A DNA stretch of 64,000 nucleotides, from assembly GCA_022419385.1 (NCBI GenBank), contig JAJUBI010000006.1, forward strand, positions 2,790,001 to 2,854,000. Reading direction: 5' to 3'. Made by a program: the position numbers and the translations under genes. Every line of letters starts with the position of its first letter. Positions within the stretch are counted from its first letter, which is position 1. Under the pieces are notes generated by a model. The model did not search any database, was not told the DNA's origin, and saw only the letters and a list, made by a program, of their open reading frames with translations. Of this stretch, positions 1-11,172 are shown one piece after another. The DNA is from Paraconiothyrium sp. Pb-2020 (taxonomy: Eukaryota; Ascomycota; Dothideomycetes; Pleosporales; Didymosphaeriaceae).

Positions 1-459
1 CAACCACAAGGGGCTGGGCACGAGAATCTCATTCGAGGCGTTGCCCGTATAAATGAACGTCTTCTTAGTCGCTGCGGGCAGGGTCTCCCATCGCTTGACG
101 GCCTCTTGAGCAGCGACGTAGGCGCTAACAGTATTGATGTTGAGGTCGCTGGCTATCTTGTCTGCTGGAACCGATAGAACAGAGGTCTTGTCAGTCGGGA
201 AGGACAGGGCCCCAGCATTATAGACCACAACGTTAGGTGGAGTGCCGAACTCGGTTTCGGCGGCGTCGAAAGCAGGAGCGACGCTCCTCGGATCGGTGAA
301 GTCCGCTTTCAACGAGAGATATCCTTGCTCATTAATGGTCCCGGTACCGCTCCTCGATACAAGAGCGACTTTGTAGCCGATGCTTGTGAATTTGGCAGCT
401 ACAGAGGCACCGACCCTCTTGCCAGCCCCGAAGATGATGACAACCCTGGTGATTGACAT
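1..459 (-). CDS. Short-chain dehydrogenase/reductase, partial (3' end outside window)
   Basis: Reading from an ATG at 459 on the minus strand gives an uninterrupted frame to base 1, about 153 residues, with no stop, so the gene continues beyond the left edge. The start MSITRVVIIFGAGKRVG is a Rossmann dinucleotide-binding strand with the glycine-rich GxGxxxG-like turn of SDR enzymes. Further on comes a VVYNAG segment, matching the NAG motif on strand beta-4. The expected catalytic YxxxK would lie outside the window. Family knowledge says an NAD(P)-dependent oxidoreductase; the substrate cannot be read from this part. It is divergent from the dioxygenase gene at 1124, with about 660 bases between them. 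Confidence 0.8.
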   Translation of the reverse strand, partial: MSITRVVIIFGAGKRVGASVAAKFTSIGYKVALVSRSGTGTINEQGYLSLKADFTDPRSVAPAFDAAETEFGTPPNVVVYNAGALSFPTDKTSVLSVPADKIASDLNINTVSAYVAAQEAVKRWETLPAATKKTFIYTGNASNEILVPSPLWL

Positions 460-1123
460 TGCACAGTAACGTTGATTGGAAGTTGGGAGGTAAAGAGGTA
501 ATTGAAGAGTTGAATTGTCGATGGTTCTTTGCCAGCTGAGTCCTCCATACTTATACCACTTGAAGCCTGTTCGATTTCGTACAGAATTTCGTCCGCAACG
601 TCTTGACTCCGAAGCTTGGAAATCGTGTTCAAACCCTTTAACCTCTCAAGTTTGCTCCTGCGTCTCATAACGTCGAACGTGGTAACGCGCGATCGCCTCG
701 AATCCACAAGCCGCGCGGGAACCACCCGCTGGGGCCTAGCATAATCGAGGAACGTTTTCAATTGGCCCAACAATTCACACTCCTTCTTTACATAAGCCGC
801 GCGGGAGGATGCGATCTATACCAGATCTGGAAAAGTGCATCAGTATTCAGAATGGAACCTTGAGCCAGCATATTAGTTTCTAGTGCTGTGAGCAAAGCTA
901 GATTCTGTTTAGAGTCGGTACACGCTTTGGCATCATCTAGAGCCAGCCCCTCCCAGTCTCAGATGATGATGATTGGACGGTACCATTGAGGACGAGTTAG
1001 ACTATTGCCCATAGGTTCGTATAGATCATACGTCCGCATGAGCCCGCGCGCGCGCAAGGAGGGAGTCAGGATGTGTTATCATCTTTCCAGCGTTCGTTAC
1101 CATTGAGCATTACTACAACCAAC
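460..1123. other. Intergenic, divergent promoter region
   Basis: This stretch separates two divergently oriented genes and probably holds both promoters. It has a short alternating CG run near 1044-1055. I see no convincing coding frame; a 124-codon open frame on the minus strand at 399-773 has no recognisable protein features and overlaps the SDR start. Confidence 0.5.
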
Positions 1124-2235
1124 ATGTGTCTCAGAATCTTAGTCTCTTGCTTGAAGTACATAAGCTTTGTCTTTCTCCTCGCAGCTCTCGCCATTTCACC
1201 ACAGTGCAATAGATTGCAAATCCAATCGAGCGTGTTTCCCAGACCTCAGCCTACCATGGTGGATCGATCCAGCACCATGGGCACCACGAGCAGAAAGATG
1301 CCCGTCTACTTCCTAGGCATCGGTGGACCCAATTTCATGGAAAACACGCAACATCCTGCCTACGCACAGCTGACGTCGGTCGGCTATGAAATCACCAGAC
1401 TTGTCAAGCCTAAGGCAGTTGTGGTCTTCTCCGCGCATTGGCAAGCAAGTCCAGACAGCATCGCAATCAACGCAGCTGCGAACACGAATATCATTTATGA
1501 TTTCCACGGCTTTCCGAAGCACTACTACGAGTTCGAGTACCCCAACAAGGGAAGCCCAGAGATGGCCGATAAAGTGGCTATACTTTTGGGAGACCATGGG
1601 ATCAAGGTGGAGAAGGTGAAGCGCGGGCTAGACCACGGTGTATGGGTGGGTTTCATAGCTGGTGAATACCGTCCTGTATACCATGGCAGCTGCAGGATTG
1701 GCCTTGCTGACACTGCCGTTTCCAGCCTTCGATCCGAAGAAGAACCCGCTGAACGTACCAATTGTGCAAGTGTCGCTCTTCGACAGCGAGGATGTGGATC
1801 AGCATTACCGCTTGGGCCAAGCACTGCAGAGCCTACGGGACGAAGGCGTCCTCATTGTAGGCGCTGGTATGGCTGTTCATAACCTGTATGATTTTCGTGC
1901 CATGAGAGGGTCAGGGGCAACCATGCCGTAAGTCAGCTTAGCTTCTGCTTGCTGCTTGCTGCTTGCTAACGCTGTCAAGATACGTCTACACGTTTGACGA
2001 AGCACTGAGAGAGGCAGCGGCGGCGCCACCGGAGGAACGCCAGGCTAAGATGGCGGCCTTGGTGAAGCGCGACGATGCGAGGAAGGCGGGGCCTACATTG
2101 GAGCACCTGCTCCCGATGTATGTTGTGGCCGGAGCAGCTGGAGGGGACGTGGGCGAGCGCTTGTGGACGCTTGCAGAGGGGAGTTTGAGCTGGGCACAGT
2201 ATCGATTTGGGAGGGTCGGGGAGGCTCAAACCTGA
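1124..2235 (+). CDS. Extradiol aromatic ring-opening dioxygenase, DODA/LigB type, first metal His replaced
   Basis: Three exons, 1124-1649, 1726-1927 and 1980-2235, sum to 984 bases (327 residues). The second intron (1928-1979) starts GTAAGT and has a GCTAAC branch site. The 3' end of the first intron could also be 1695, which stays in frame and adds ten residues. Family markers: PVYFL..GGPN near the start, SAHWQ, GLDHGVW and AVHNLYDF. Members bind a catalytic metal (Zn or Fe) through His residues and cleave catechol-like rings, for example DOPA or plant phenolics. The first ligand is normally the His of a SHGGPN motif; here the reading is GIGGPN, so it is lost. The other conserved His residues are present. 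An N-terminal hydrophobic stretch (about residues 8-24) looks like a signal anchor; a start at 1256 or 1277 would remove it. Activity is therefore uncertain. Confidence 0.8.
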
Positions 2236-2935
2236 TGGACCACTAGCGGGCTCGCCTAGGTCCGGTGCATGAGTATACCAAATCACGTGATGTTGGTTTG
2301 TCCACCGGTCGTCTTGAAGCTGCCCAGAAGAGTCGCTGTCAGACAATGTTAGTTTGAAATACTCGTACCACATGACTCCGCTCATGTGTAGGAAGGGATG
2401 GCCGAATCCTGGATCCGGCAGTACATGTAGCTGTATTTTTGTGCATACACAGGACACTTATAGGTATGGGGCAGGCTTCGTAAGAAACAGATTTGGGTGA
2501 ATGCATCCAATCACACACGTCACGACCGTCCGGCCTTTAGTGGATCCGTCTAGAACGCATGTTAACGCACAAAGCCGTCTCTACTCATAGGCTGTGAGCG
2601 GCCGCTGCCATCTCAAATCGCAGTCGGTCCCGTCGAGGTTTGCCGGTACCGTACGCAGTGGACCAGCGGGGCACGGTGCATGTGGCGACGACGTGAGACG
2701 GGAAGTGGCAATCCAGGCCCGCGCTAGACGAGTCCACTTGGCGGCCATGGGCAATCTCATAATCGCATGCCACTTCTCGATTTTTGAGAGAGTAACAGGT
2801 GCATCCCTCCTGCACCCCGAAGCAGAACAAAGCCCTCCTCGTGTCGCGGCGGGGTAGCTGCGGGCTGTACGCGCCTGACCGCTGGACCCAAGCAGAGCGC
2901 ATCTGATCGACGCGCCTCTCGCCCTGCACCGCGAC
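2236..2935. other. Intergenic, upstream of the histidine kinase
   Basis: About 700 bases with no supportable gene. It should contain the 3' end of the dioxygenase transcript and the histidine-kinase promoter. I found no clear TATA box or repeat. Confidence 0.4.
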
Positions 2936-5900
2936 ATGGCCCAAGGCCAACACAAGCCCCCAGTGGCCGAGCGGAAACGGGAGCGCGATGTTTTCTTGTT
3001 GTATGGGTCTGCTTTTCGGGAGTCCCCCAAGATCGAGGCTCCCGCCTTGGATCACAAGCCCCGCGCATCCGCCGACTCCACTTTGATCGCCCTGGCCCAG
3101 CTCACCGCGAAGCGCCTGCAGGTCGCGCGCGCCTGTGTTTCTCTGATCGACGAGACCCATCAGCATTTCCTTGCAGAAGCCACCCCGACTCTCCCGCTTC
3201 GCCCGAAGCCCGAGGATGCCGCTGCCGCTCTGTGGATTGGGAATGTGAGCGTTCCGCGCTCGTGGGGTGTATGCGAAGAGGTGCTGCGACTGAGGACCGA
3301 CGCCGTCCTTGTCATTGACGATCTCTCCAAAAACGAGCAATACGCTCACAGAGACTTCGTCCAAGGGGGACCGCGATGGCGTTTCTACGCAGGAGTGCCC
3401 TTGGTCAGTCCGCGCGGAACTGTAGTGGGCGTGCTGTCCATTTGGGACGGCGAACCGCGCCCTGATCCAGGCCTCTCTGGCGGAGAGGCCACCCTTCTTC
3501 AGGACTTTGCGGCGACTATCATCAATTACTTGGACACGTATACGCTCAGGGACCAGTATCAACGCGGCGAGCAGTTCACTCGCGGCCTGCTCTCCTTTGC
3601 TCAGGGAGCATCCGCCTTGAAGCCTTTCAAAGTATTCGCAGATGACTCGTCGAACCGGTCCGGTTCAACAACGGCTGCTTCGGCTGGGTCTATGCACAGT
3701 CACAAGACGCTGTCGTCAGTGGGTTCGAGGACAATCCAGGCTTCATCGACAAATGGAAAATCAATTGGCACTCTTCAGAATTCTATCTTGCCCCTCCATT
3801 CCAAAGATATGTTCTCTCGTGCTGCCAATGTCATGATGGCATCTAGCAATCTCGATGGCGTGCTCATCCTTGACGCGTCTGTTGCGGCAACTGGCCACCG
3901 TCAATTCCCTGGTACCAACGAAGAGGATGCGAGTTCTGGAGACTCTTCGCATTCCGTTTCCTCGTCTAGTGACGCTGCTAGCACCGCGAGTAATCGTCAG
4001 AAGACGCATGAAGATAAATCACCAAAGACCTGCTCAGTGCTTGGCTATGCGGTGCGAGGTAACGTATCCAACGATGGATCTGACTTTGGTACTTTACTGG
4101 AGCGAGATTTGGCCCGACTGCTCAAAGAATGGTCTACTGGAAAGATAACAAATTTTACCGCTACGGGTGCATCTGTATCGTCGACCGATGACACTTCTTC
4201 ATCAAGTGCCGGCGCCGAAGAAACTGTTCCGTCAGAAGCCAAAAAGAAAGACAGTGGGCGAAGGTTCAGAACATCGGTTGCAGTTCATGAACTGCTTCCC
4301 AAGGCAAGGAGTGTTGCGTTCGTGCCATTTTGGGACTACGTAAGTCATACGTTGCTTCGGATCTGCTGTCACCCTAATTATCAGATAGGAACGCTCAAGG
4401 TGGTTCGCCGGGTGTCTGTGCTGGAGCAACAGTCCACAGCGCCTGCTGTCTTCCACTGTGGACCTCAATTACTTCAAGATATTTAGCGACTCCATTATGC
4501 GAGAATTGTCCAGACTTGACGCTCTTGCATCACATCAGGTTTGACCGCCTCTTACTACGAACTGCCGCACATGACGCTAACATGTCGGCAGTAAGTTGCT
4601 TTTGGTCTCGTATCGTTAATGCGCAACCTGTCCGGCTCTTTTTAACGAATTCGGTTTGCATTCACAACATAGCTTCATTGCTGTAAACAGGCTCACACAC
4701 CTCTCCTCCCAGTTCCTTGGCTAACTTTACCACTTTGAATAGACAGAAGACCACATTCGTTGCGTCTATCTCCCACGAACTCCGCTCTCCGTTACATGGG
4801 ATCCTTGGCACCTTAGAATTCATCAAAGATACGCAACTTGACTCTTTCCAAGTCACCATGCTCAACTCTTTGCATTCATGCGGACAGACTCTTCTCGACA
4901 CTATCAACCAAGTAATGGACTATGCAAAGAGCAACGAAGCCCCAAAAACCGTCTCCTCTAGAAAGCTCAAGAGTTCTAATACTATCCGGCTTTCTTCAAA
5001 GCCACTGAAGACACGCAAGATCAAGCAGGTATGTTGCTACTATTCTTGAACACATGGCCAACTTCTGATGTTCCCACCTCATGTAGTCCTCCTTCGATCT
5101 TGCTTTAGCCACCGAAGAAGTGGTCGAAGCTGTGTTCTCGGGCGCATTGTATATACCGGTAATCGGCCAGAGTGAGGATGTCGTACAACCGCCGGCCGCG
5201 TCAGAAGACGACGATCCAATATTGAATGCAGATCTACCCACATCATCCAATCGCAAGCAATGTTATATCGTCCTCGACTTGGCTCAAGAAGACGATTGGA
5301 ACCGTTGTTTCACCGTGGGAGCATGGAAACGAATTGTCATGAATCTCTTCGGTAACGCCATCAAATACACTGAGAGTGGTCATATCCAGGTGTCATTACG
5401 AAGCAGTAGATCGGACGAAGGCGATAAAAGTACCGTCACCCTGACGGTTAAAGACTCCGGCGCCGGCATGTCTCCATCGTTTTTGGCAAATAAAGCTTTT
5501 CAGCCATTCTCACAGGAAAATTCACATGCTTCTGGAGTGGGTCTGGGACTCAGTATCGTCCGACAAATCATTGAGACAAGCGGTGGGAAGATGGAGGTCA
5601 CCAGTGAACCTTCTGTCGGTACCACTTTCATTGTGAAACTCTCTCTCGCAAAACCCGATGTTCCGCAGCCGCCTGCCCCTAGGATAACGGAACATCTCCC
5701 TGCGATAGCTCGGCTGGCCGGACGCCGTGTTTGCATACTGCACAAGAAACACCAATTCCCGAATGAATCATCAGAGTCTTTTGAGAACAGTGGCGGCCTT
5801 TCGCGATTCACAGATACCCTAGCCAAGACCCTCGAACTGCACCTCAAGATGAAAGTCGTACAAACAGAAGATTGGTCTGCTCACGATGCAGATCTCGTCA

Positions 5901-7032
5901 TTTGTCCGGAACCGTCTTTCGATTACCTGGACAGTATCCGGCGACTGAGGACAAATCACGACCGAGCGCCAACCACAATCTTTGTTGCTATGGACGCACT
6001 TGAAGCAGCTACCTTCCGGTCCGATGTGCGGGTAAAGAACAAAGAAAGCGTGGTGGAGATTATGACTCAACCGTAAGCTGACGAAATTGCATCATCTTCT
6101 TGCGCGCTCCATGAACTAACTCCACTAGTTGTGGGCCGTACAAGTTGGCGTACATCCTAAATCGATGTCTTGAGCGCTTCGATGATACCAGTGAGAACCT
6201 CCCAAGGCTTACTAGTATTTCCCCCTAGCCTACTGGTAGTTGCCACATTTCCTGACTCAGTCTGACAGATTCACAAGAGCAAAAATCCTATGCTCTTCCG
6301 GAGCCACTACTTGCTCCGCAGAAGTCACTGATTGATCCTCCAAACCGTCACGCAACACCTACTCAGTTCTCCGAACTTCAGCCTCGGTCTCTTGACACTG
6401 AGGTCGCTGATCTAAAGCCATCTTTTACTTCGATAGAGTCACGCGTCATAGAGAGTCCGCCTACGGAACTAAAGGATGTGTTACCCATCCGTCCAAATTC
6501 GACAGGGCCGCATGTATTGGTCACTGACGACAATGCTATAAATCGCAGAGTATGTTTTCTAACATGGATAACCATCGGCAAGGTGGGATGCTGACATATT
6601 GCAGCTCCTAGTGACCTTTCTCAAGAAGCACAAATACACATATTCGGAGGCTGAAAATGGTCTTGCAGCATTACAAGCCTACCAAAATCCTAACGTTCGC
6701 CACGACTTCATCCTAATGGGTATTTCCTAATCAATAACGCAGCCCTGCCACCAACATTAGTACTGACGACTTGACCAGATATGTCTATGCCCGTGATGGA
6801 TGGTATGACAGCCACTCGGGCCATCCGACAGTACGAACAAGCATACAACGTACCACGGTGTTGTATCATTGTGCTGACGGGCCTTGCATCTAACAGCGCA
6901 AGGCTAGAGGCATGGAGCTCGGGCATCGATCAATACCTCACCAAACCTGTCAACTTTCAGAAGCTGGCTGAGATCCTTGGACAAGAGAAAGAAAGAAGAT
7001 TCAGCATAGAAGATGCAAAGCCAGACACATAG
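2936..7032 (+). CDS. Hybrid sensor histidine kinase with GAF, HisKA, HATPase and receiver domains
   Basis: Exons read as 2936-4339, 4389-4538, about 4743-5028, 5087-6072, 6129-6190, 6269-6549, 6605-6719 and 6779-7032. All junctions except the second keep phase. Domain order: basic N-terminus; GAF-like sensor domain (about residues 50-200) with ARACVSLID and RFYAGVPLVS; a long Ser-rich linker; phospho-acceptor HisKA with ISHELRSPLHGILG; HATPase_c with an N box (NLFGNAIKYTESG), G1 (VKDSGAGM), an F box (FQPFSQEN) and G2 (GVGLGLSIV); and a C-terminal receiver with TDDN, the phospho-acceptor Asp in LMDMSMPVMDG (its codon split by an intron), LTG and TKPV. All catalytic residues are present. Family knowledge: it autophosphorylates on His, passes phosphate to its own receiver, then through an HPt protein to the HOG-type pathway. 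No membrane segment is seen, so it is probably cytosolic. The join between exons 2 and 3 does not resolve cleanly (see findings). Confidence 0.9.
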
Positions 7033-7313
7033 CACAAAGGATTGTCGTATCATTCATGGAGTACATTTTTTTGGGTATACCAAGCACACATATAGGGTTA
7101 CCTTCGGAATAATATCAGAGGCGGGTTCTCAAGAAGTGCAAAGGGCCGCGGGACCAACTTCGATTTGCATCCGTACGTTCACACATTTACCTCCACTCGA
7201 TTCGAAAGACTATTTAGTGCGAGAAGGAATCTGATCAAAAAGAGTTGCCATGTTGAATGCCTGAAATGACTGATCACACCGCCTTATCATCTCTCTGTCA
7301 TACGACGTACCGC

Positions 7314-7691
7314 TTAGAAGATATTCACACCCTGCTTTTCCCTCCACTCCTCAACTATCATGACGCTAAGCCGTCGAACAGCTTCTTCCTCGCTACCGTG
7401 AAGTTTACGGTCCCTGATGAGCACAAGTTCTTCTGTACCTTCTCCAGACACCACGAAAGCGGTATACAGTTTCCCAGAGCCATCCTCGCTACGGCGCTTC
7501 TTTACTTTCACTTTGCGCGCGGCTCCCGAAATACATTGGCGGGCGAGTGCGAGACAATTTTCGCGTTGGGTGACTACGAGTGGAGAGTTGTGAGCAGAGA
7601 CGGCAGGGCCGTAATGTCGAGAATGGTTGGATGGATTGCCTGTGGAGATGCCACGCTTGTTCAAGAAAAACATATGCCTGGATTGACTCAT
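7314..7691 (-). CDS. Hypothetical small protein, 125 residues
   Basis: Not recognised. The minus-strand frame has protein-like composition in its C-terminal half: a basic KVKVKKRR stretch, then alternating hydrophobics around KLYTAFVVSGEG and an amphipathic, acidic helix (EEEAVRRLSVMIVEEW). A longer plus-strand frame (7257-7886) overlaps it; I prefer the minus frame because its composition is less random. The N-terminal third looks poor, so the true gene may begin in another exon upstream, near a GCTAAC at about 7710. It could also be spurious. Confidence 0.3.
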   Translation of the reverse strand: MSQSRHMFFLNKRGISTGNPSNHSRHYGPAVSAHNSPLVVTQRENCLALARQCISGAARKVKVKKRRSEDGSGKLYTAFVVSGEGTEELVLIRDRKLHGSEEEAVRRLSVMIVEEWREKQGVNIF

Positions 7692-8021
7692 CAGCGGTTT
7701 CGTTTTGTTAGCAAGCGATTTTATAACAGTGTTACCGCTAGAAGGGTGTCAGCTCGGTCAATACGTATTTGCGCAAGCGGGTTGAGTAGATATGTTAAAA
7801 ATGGGAAAGTGATCTTTTGGGAGATGATATGTGTAGCAAGGGTATCTCAAGCGTGCAATGTAAGTGGGCGAGTCTCGGCGTTGTGAGACAAGAGGATGCA
7901 TCAACATTGTAAACGTGTGTCATTTCACCTCTTTTTGTAATTACTAGCTAGAACTATAGCTGTGATCTTTGAGTAAGTAGCATATATGCTACGGCAAGCT
8001 CTGTCTTGTCGCAGTTTAGAT
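7692..8021. other. Intergenic
   Basis: About 330 AT-richer bases between the hypothetical gene and the 3' end of the GH43 gene. Nothing recognisable. Confidence 0.4.
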
Positions 8022-9277
8022 CTACTCGCCGGAAGGTCCAGTAAACGAGGTGCCCAGCTTCGCCGGCGTGCCCAAGTTCGGCGTCCCGTTGCTGTTCCAG
8101 TTGACCTTGTTGACCATTGTGTACCTGTTGCCATCGCAAGCTCCAGCACTGTTGGCTGTCGCATGGTACACATTCCAGATCTCGGTGCCATCGGGACTTT
8201 GGAAGAACCCGTTGTGGCCCGTCCCGTAGTTGCCATTGGCGCTCGTAAGAAGCGGGCCGCTCTTACTCCAGCTAGCCGCAAGGCTGGGGTCACCGGAGCC
8301 ATTCCACGTGAGCAGGCCGAGGGAGTAGGATGTAGTCCAGCAGTCGGACGCGGAGTAGGTGAGGTAGGTCTTGCCTCCGTGGTACATGGCCGCCGGGCCC
8401 TCGTTGACTGGGTTGCGCACAGTTTCCCACGATAGGGTGGGCTGAGACAGGAGCTTAGGGGAGCCGATCGAGCCGGGCGAATTGAGCTTGGAGATGCAAA
8501 GAGACTGGGGAGAACCGTTGAGGAAGCAGGAGTAGACGAAATAGTTGCCCCAGCTGCTGAAGCGGAGGATCGTGCCGTCAATGCCCCATGCGCTAGAGAG
8601 GGTGGAAAGGAAGCTGAATGAATCCCAGGGAGACGCCCCACCTGAAGAGTTGGGTCAGTCTTGTGCTGAAGATGGTACACGTGGTGGCAGTTTACCTTTT
8701 AGCACATGCGGACGCTGTGTGCCCAAATCCTTGCCATCACCAGCAGTGAAGTAGATGTACCAAGCATTGTCAAGATAATGTAACTCAGGCTGTCGCTTGT
8801 TTAGCTCCTTTCCCCTTGAGATGATATTGTGCTACTTACAGCCCAGATGTTTCCAGACCGTGATCCGGAGCTTTGGGTGTACACCACCTTCGTCTCACCC
8901 GACTTCAAGCCGTTGATAGTAGTGGCACGAGTGATCTGCAAATTTGTCCACGTGGTAGTCTGTGAAACTCAAAGGTAAAAAGTCAATGTATGTCTTGAAA
9001 AGGTGGGGATAGTACATTTGCTTCTGTCTTAGCTTAGCCGAGGAAAGACACTTTTCCTGGGTATTTAACACAAATAAAAGGTTTTTCCTCTCGCATTGCC
9101 AGAAGAACACATCCAATTTGTACCTGGGAGACTTGCCATGAGGTAGTAGTATCCAGCAGTGTACACAATGTGTGGATCCGAGCCATCTTTAGCCTTGATC
9201 GGATTGGTATACGTCGCTGCAGAAACGAGAGACGAAAGCCCAAGCACAAGTGTGCTCAATGTCCTGAGGAAGTGCAT
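8022..9277 (-). CDS. Secreted GH43 arabinofuranosidase/arabinanase-like enzyme
   Basis: Minus-strand exons 9277-9137, 8959-8840, 8789-8696 and 8641-8022 give 975 bases (324 residues). Residues 1-20 form a signal peptide ending ..LSSLVSA. The mature protein is one five-bladed propeller of family 43. The three family acids are visible: the Asp of SDPHIV (residue 34) as general base, the Asp of AWGIDGTI as pKa modulator, and the Glu of NEGPAAMY as general acid. NIWAPELHY and the QITRATTI region also fit. It should remove arabinose from arabinan or arabinoxylan outside the cell. The first intron (8960-9136, 177 nt) appears to use a GCAAGT donor, a GC-AG intron, which restores YYYLM-TTTW as expected for the family. 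Introns 2 and 3 are ordinary GT-AG introns of 50 and 54 nt. The exact substrate is inferred. Confidence 0.9.
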
Positions 9278-9834
9278 CTTGGCGAGAATAAGCTGGACTC
9301 CAACGTGGTGCACAATTCATGAGTTGGGTAGAGTTCTTTGCTATAAGTAGTGGTGCGCATAGCTAATTTCCCGTCTTGGAGTATACCAAGGACGCCAACG
9401 AGACTACTACAACAGGGCAGCCAAGCCATACATAGTAATATATCGTTACTTCCACGAATTGTAGGGTCGATGCATGTACATCCGGCTCATGGATGTTTCA
9501 TTGTAGGAGCCGAAGGATCGATGTCATTGGTGGAAGCGAGACTGTGTTTCGTCTCAAAATTCGCCGTGCGCCCGGGGTCCCCAGGGCATATCGTGATCGC
9601 CTCCCCAGGATCTCGGCTGTCATGATCGTATCTGGCCTGCCGGTTTCTAATTTATAATTAGTGCCGGCTTAGTTGTGACTTTCGTCTTTAGTGAAATGTA
9701 GTCTGCCTGCAATTGTGATGGCTGTTCGGAGGAACTTGTTCTATTCGAGTTTTGCATTGACTGCTGAGCTGTAGTCACTTGACCTGTCGTAGCAGCAAAT
9801 CAATGTTCATTTTGGCGCGTGCGTGCACCTGTAA
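9278..9834. other. Intergenic, GH43 promoter side
   Basis: About 560 bases between two minus-strand loci. It should hold the GH43 promoter and the remains of the neighbouring pseudogene's 3' end. No coding sense was found. Confidence 0.4.
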
Positions 9835-10730
9835 TTATACGCGTGTGCCCTTGGGCATTCCGATGCCAATTGCAGCAGTCGCACCAGCATCGACAGGGAT
9901 TATCGCGCCAGTAATCCACCTCGCAGGTCACTGGCAAGAAAAACCACCGCGGCAGCCGCATCCCAGGCGTTGCCTTTGTACCGAGGAGGCTTCGATTTTT
10001 CCTCGCTTCTCGAGCCTCGTCACTCATTCCTTTCGCGTACACCATAGGGGTGTATAGCATCTGTCTTCATCAGCCTGTCGATCGATCAATGGTGAACACG
10101 ATTGGAAAATACTTACGCCAGGACAGACACAGTTTACCCTGATTCCACATTCCGCGTGGTGCGCCGCCATCGCTCGCGTCATGTTTACCACAGCGCCTTT
10201 GCTTGTCGGATACAGTAGGTGAGGTGTGCCACGCTTTAGGCCTGCTACACTTCCTATATCCACGATGCTTCCCTTCACTGAACCTTCATTATGCTGCATC
10301 GCAAAAGGGCTCGAGATCAACATATCGAGCATGGTGTTGATGACCAAGTACTGCATCCCTGCAAACGCTTCATGTCCACATCCAATGCGGTACCTATGGC
10401 TCTTCCTATGCCAATATTGTTGACAAGAATGTCCAGTCTACCAAAACTTTTCAATGAATTGAACAGAGGCCTCACAGTCTTCTGCTTTGGTGACGTCGCA
10501 TCTGAAAGCCAGCGTTTTGCCACGAGCAGCTTTAGAATTTGCCGTCCAAGCTGTCTTGTACACGTTTGCAAGATTCATATCCAAGCAAAGAACATTGTGT
10601 CTTTCATCTGCCAGCATAATAGCTATTGCACGTCCGTTCCGATACCATCACCAGCACAGCCGGCCCCGGTGACGATAGCCGCTCTGCCTTTAAGGCCTCG
10701 AGAAGGAGGTTCCGTGGGAATATCTGCCAT
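9835..10730 (-). pseudogene. Short-chain dehydrogenase pseudogene with at least five frameshifts
   Basis: From the ATG at 10730 the frame begins MADIPTEPP and reaches the SDR glycine motif AAIVTGAG..GDGIG, then breaks. The protein sense continues in other frames: NGRAIAIMLADE; DILVNNIGIGRAIG (NAG-like NNxG); the catalytic stretch SIVDIGSVAG..YPTSKGAVVNMTRA with Tyr and Lys of YxxxK; GIRVNCVCPG; an intact 56-nt intron (10061-10116); MLYTPMVYAKGMSDEA; and a C-terminal GAIIPVDAGATAAIGIG. Frame breaks lie near 10639 (one base missing), 10445 (extra T in a T-run), 10370 (one missing), 9976 and 9925. The family is the SDR group with TPMVY tails. Splice sites and catalytic residues survive, so decay is recent or the breaks are sequencing errors. 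Confidence 0.75.
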
Positions 10731-11172
10731 GATCGGTCTTAGAAAGGCTAGGTGATACGCACGCGTTGCACCTGTACGAGTGAGGTCTGTTCCGGAGTGT
10801 TTAACCTCCAATTGACATGCCTGGTGATACGTTAAAACCCTTTTAGGACGACCGAGCATCCTCTCCTGACGGTGCGTAGACCAATGACCTATACATTAAT
10901 GTTTCCGGAGATAGTAGGGTAACGACTTATTGCTGACTATTGTCCTACATTGTATGGTGTTTAGTCAGGCAACTGCCGAGGTTCGGAGTGTTGTGCGGGG
11001 CAGGCGCCGACCTACGAAGGCATGTGAGCGAGCCGTCCCCAGGTCACACTACTCGAGAGCCGTATATATCCCCTCGATAGGTACTTTTGCTTGGCTCCCG
11101 GTTTGTTTGCACTCTGTTCGTTATAGCAAAACCAAATCAAAACTTGAACTTTTCGACCTTCATCCAACAGGC
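10731..11172. other. Intergenic, hydrolase promoter
   Basis: About 440 bases between divergent loci; an upstream ATG at 10930 is in frame with the hydrolase, but the TATA-like site at 11062 places transcription start after it. Confidence 0.5.
11062..11069 (+). promoter_or_regulatory. TATA-like box for the alpha/beta hydrolase
   Basis: The sequence GTATATAT lies 104 bases before the ATG at 11173, in a sensible place for a fungal core promoter. It argues for translation from 11173 rather than from the earlier in-frame ATG at 10930. Confidence 0.5.

Noticed and set aside
399..773. 124-codon minus frame
   Set aside because: Overlaps the SDR start in another frame and has no domain.
2585..3562. 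325-codon open frame on the minus strand
   Set aside because: It lies opposite histidine-kinase exon 1, which carries clear GAF-domain sequence; the minus frame has random composition and no motif.
7257..7886. 209-codon plus-strand frame
   Set aside because: No motif, random composition; the overlapping minus frame reads more like protein.
10930..11172. N-terminal extension of the alpha/beta hydrolase
   Set aside because: A TATA-like box lies inside it, and the extra residues have no domain or signal peptide.
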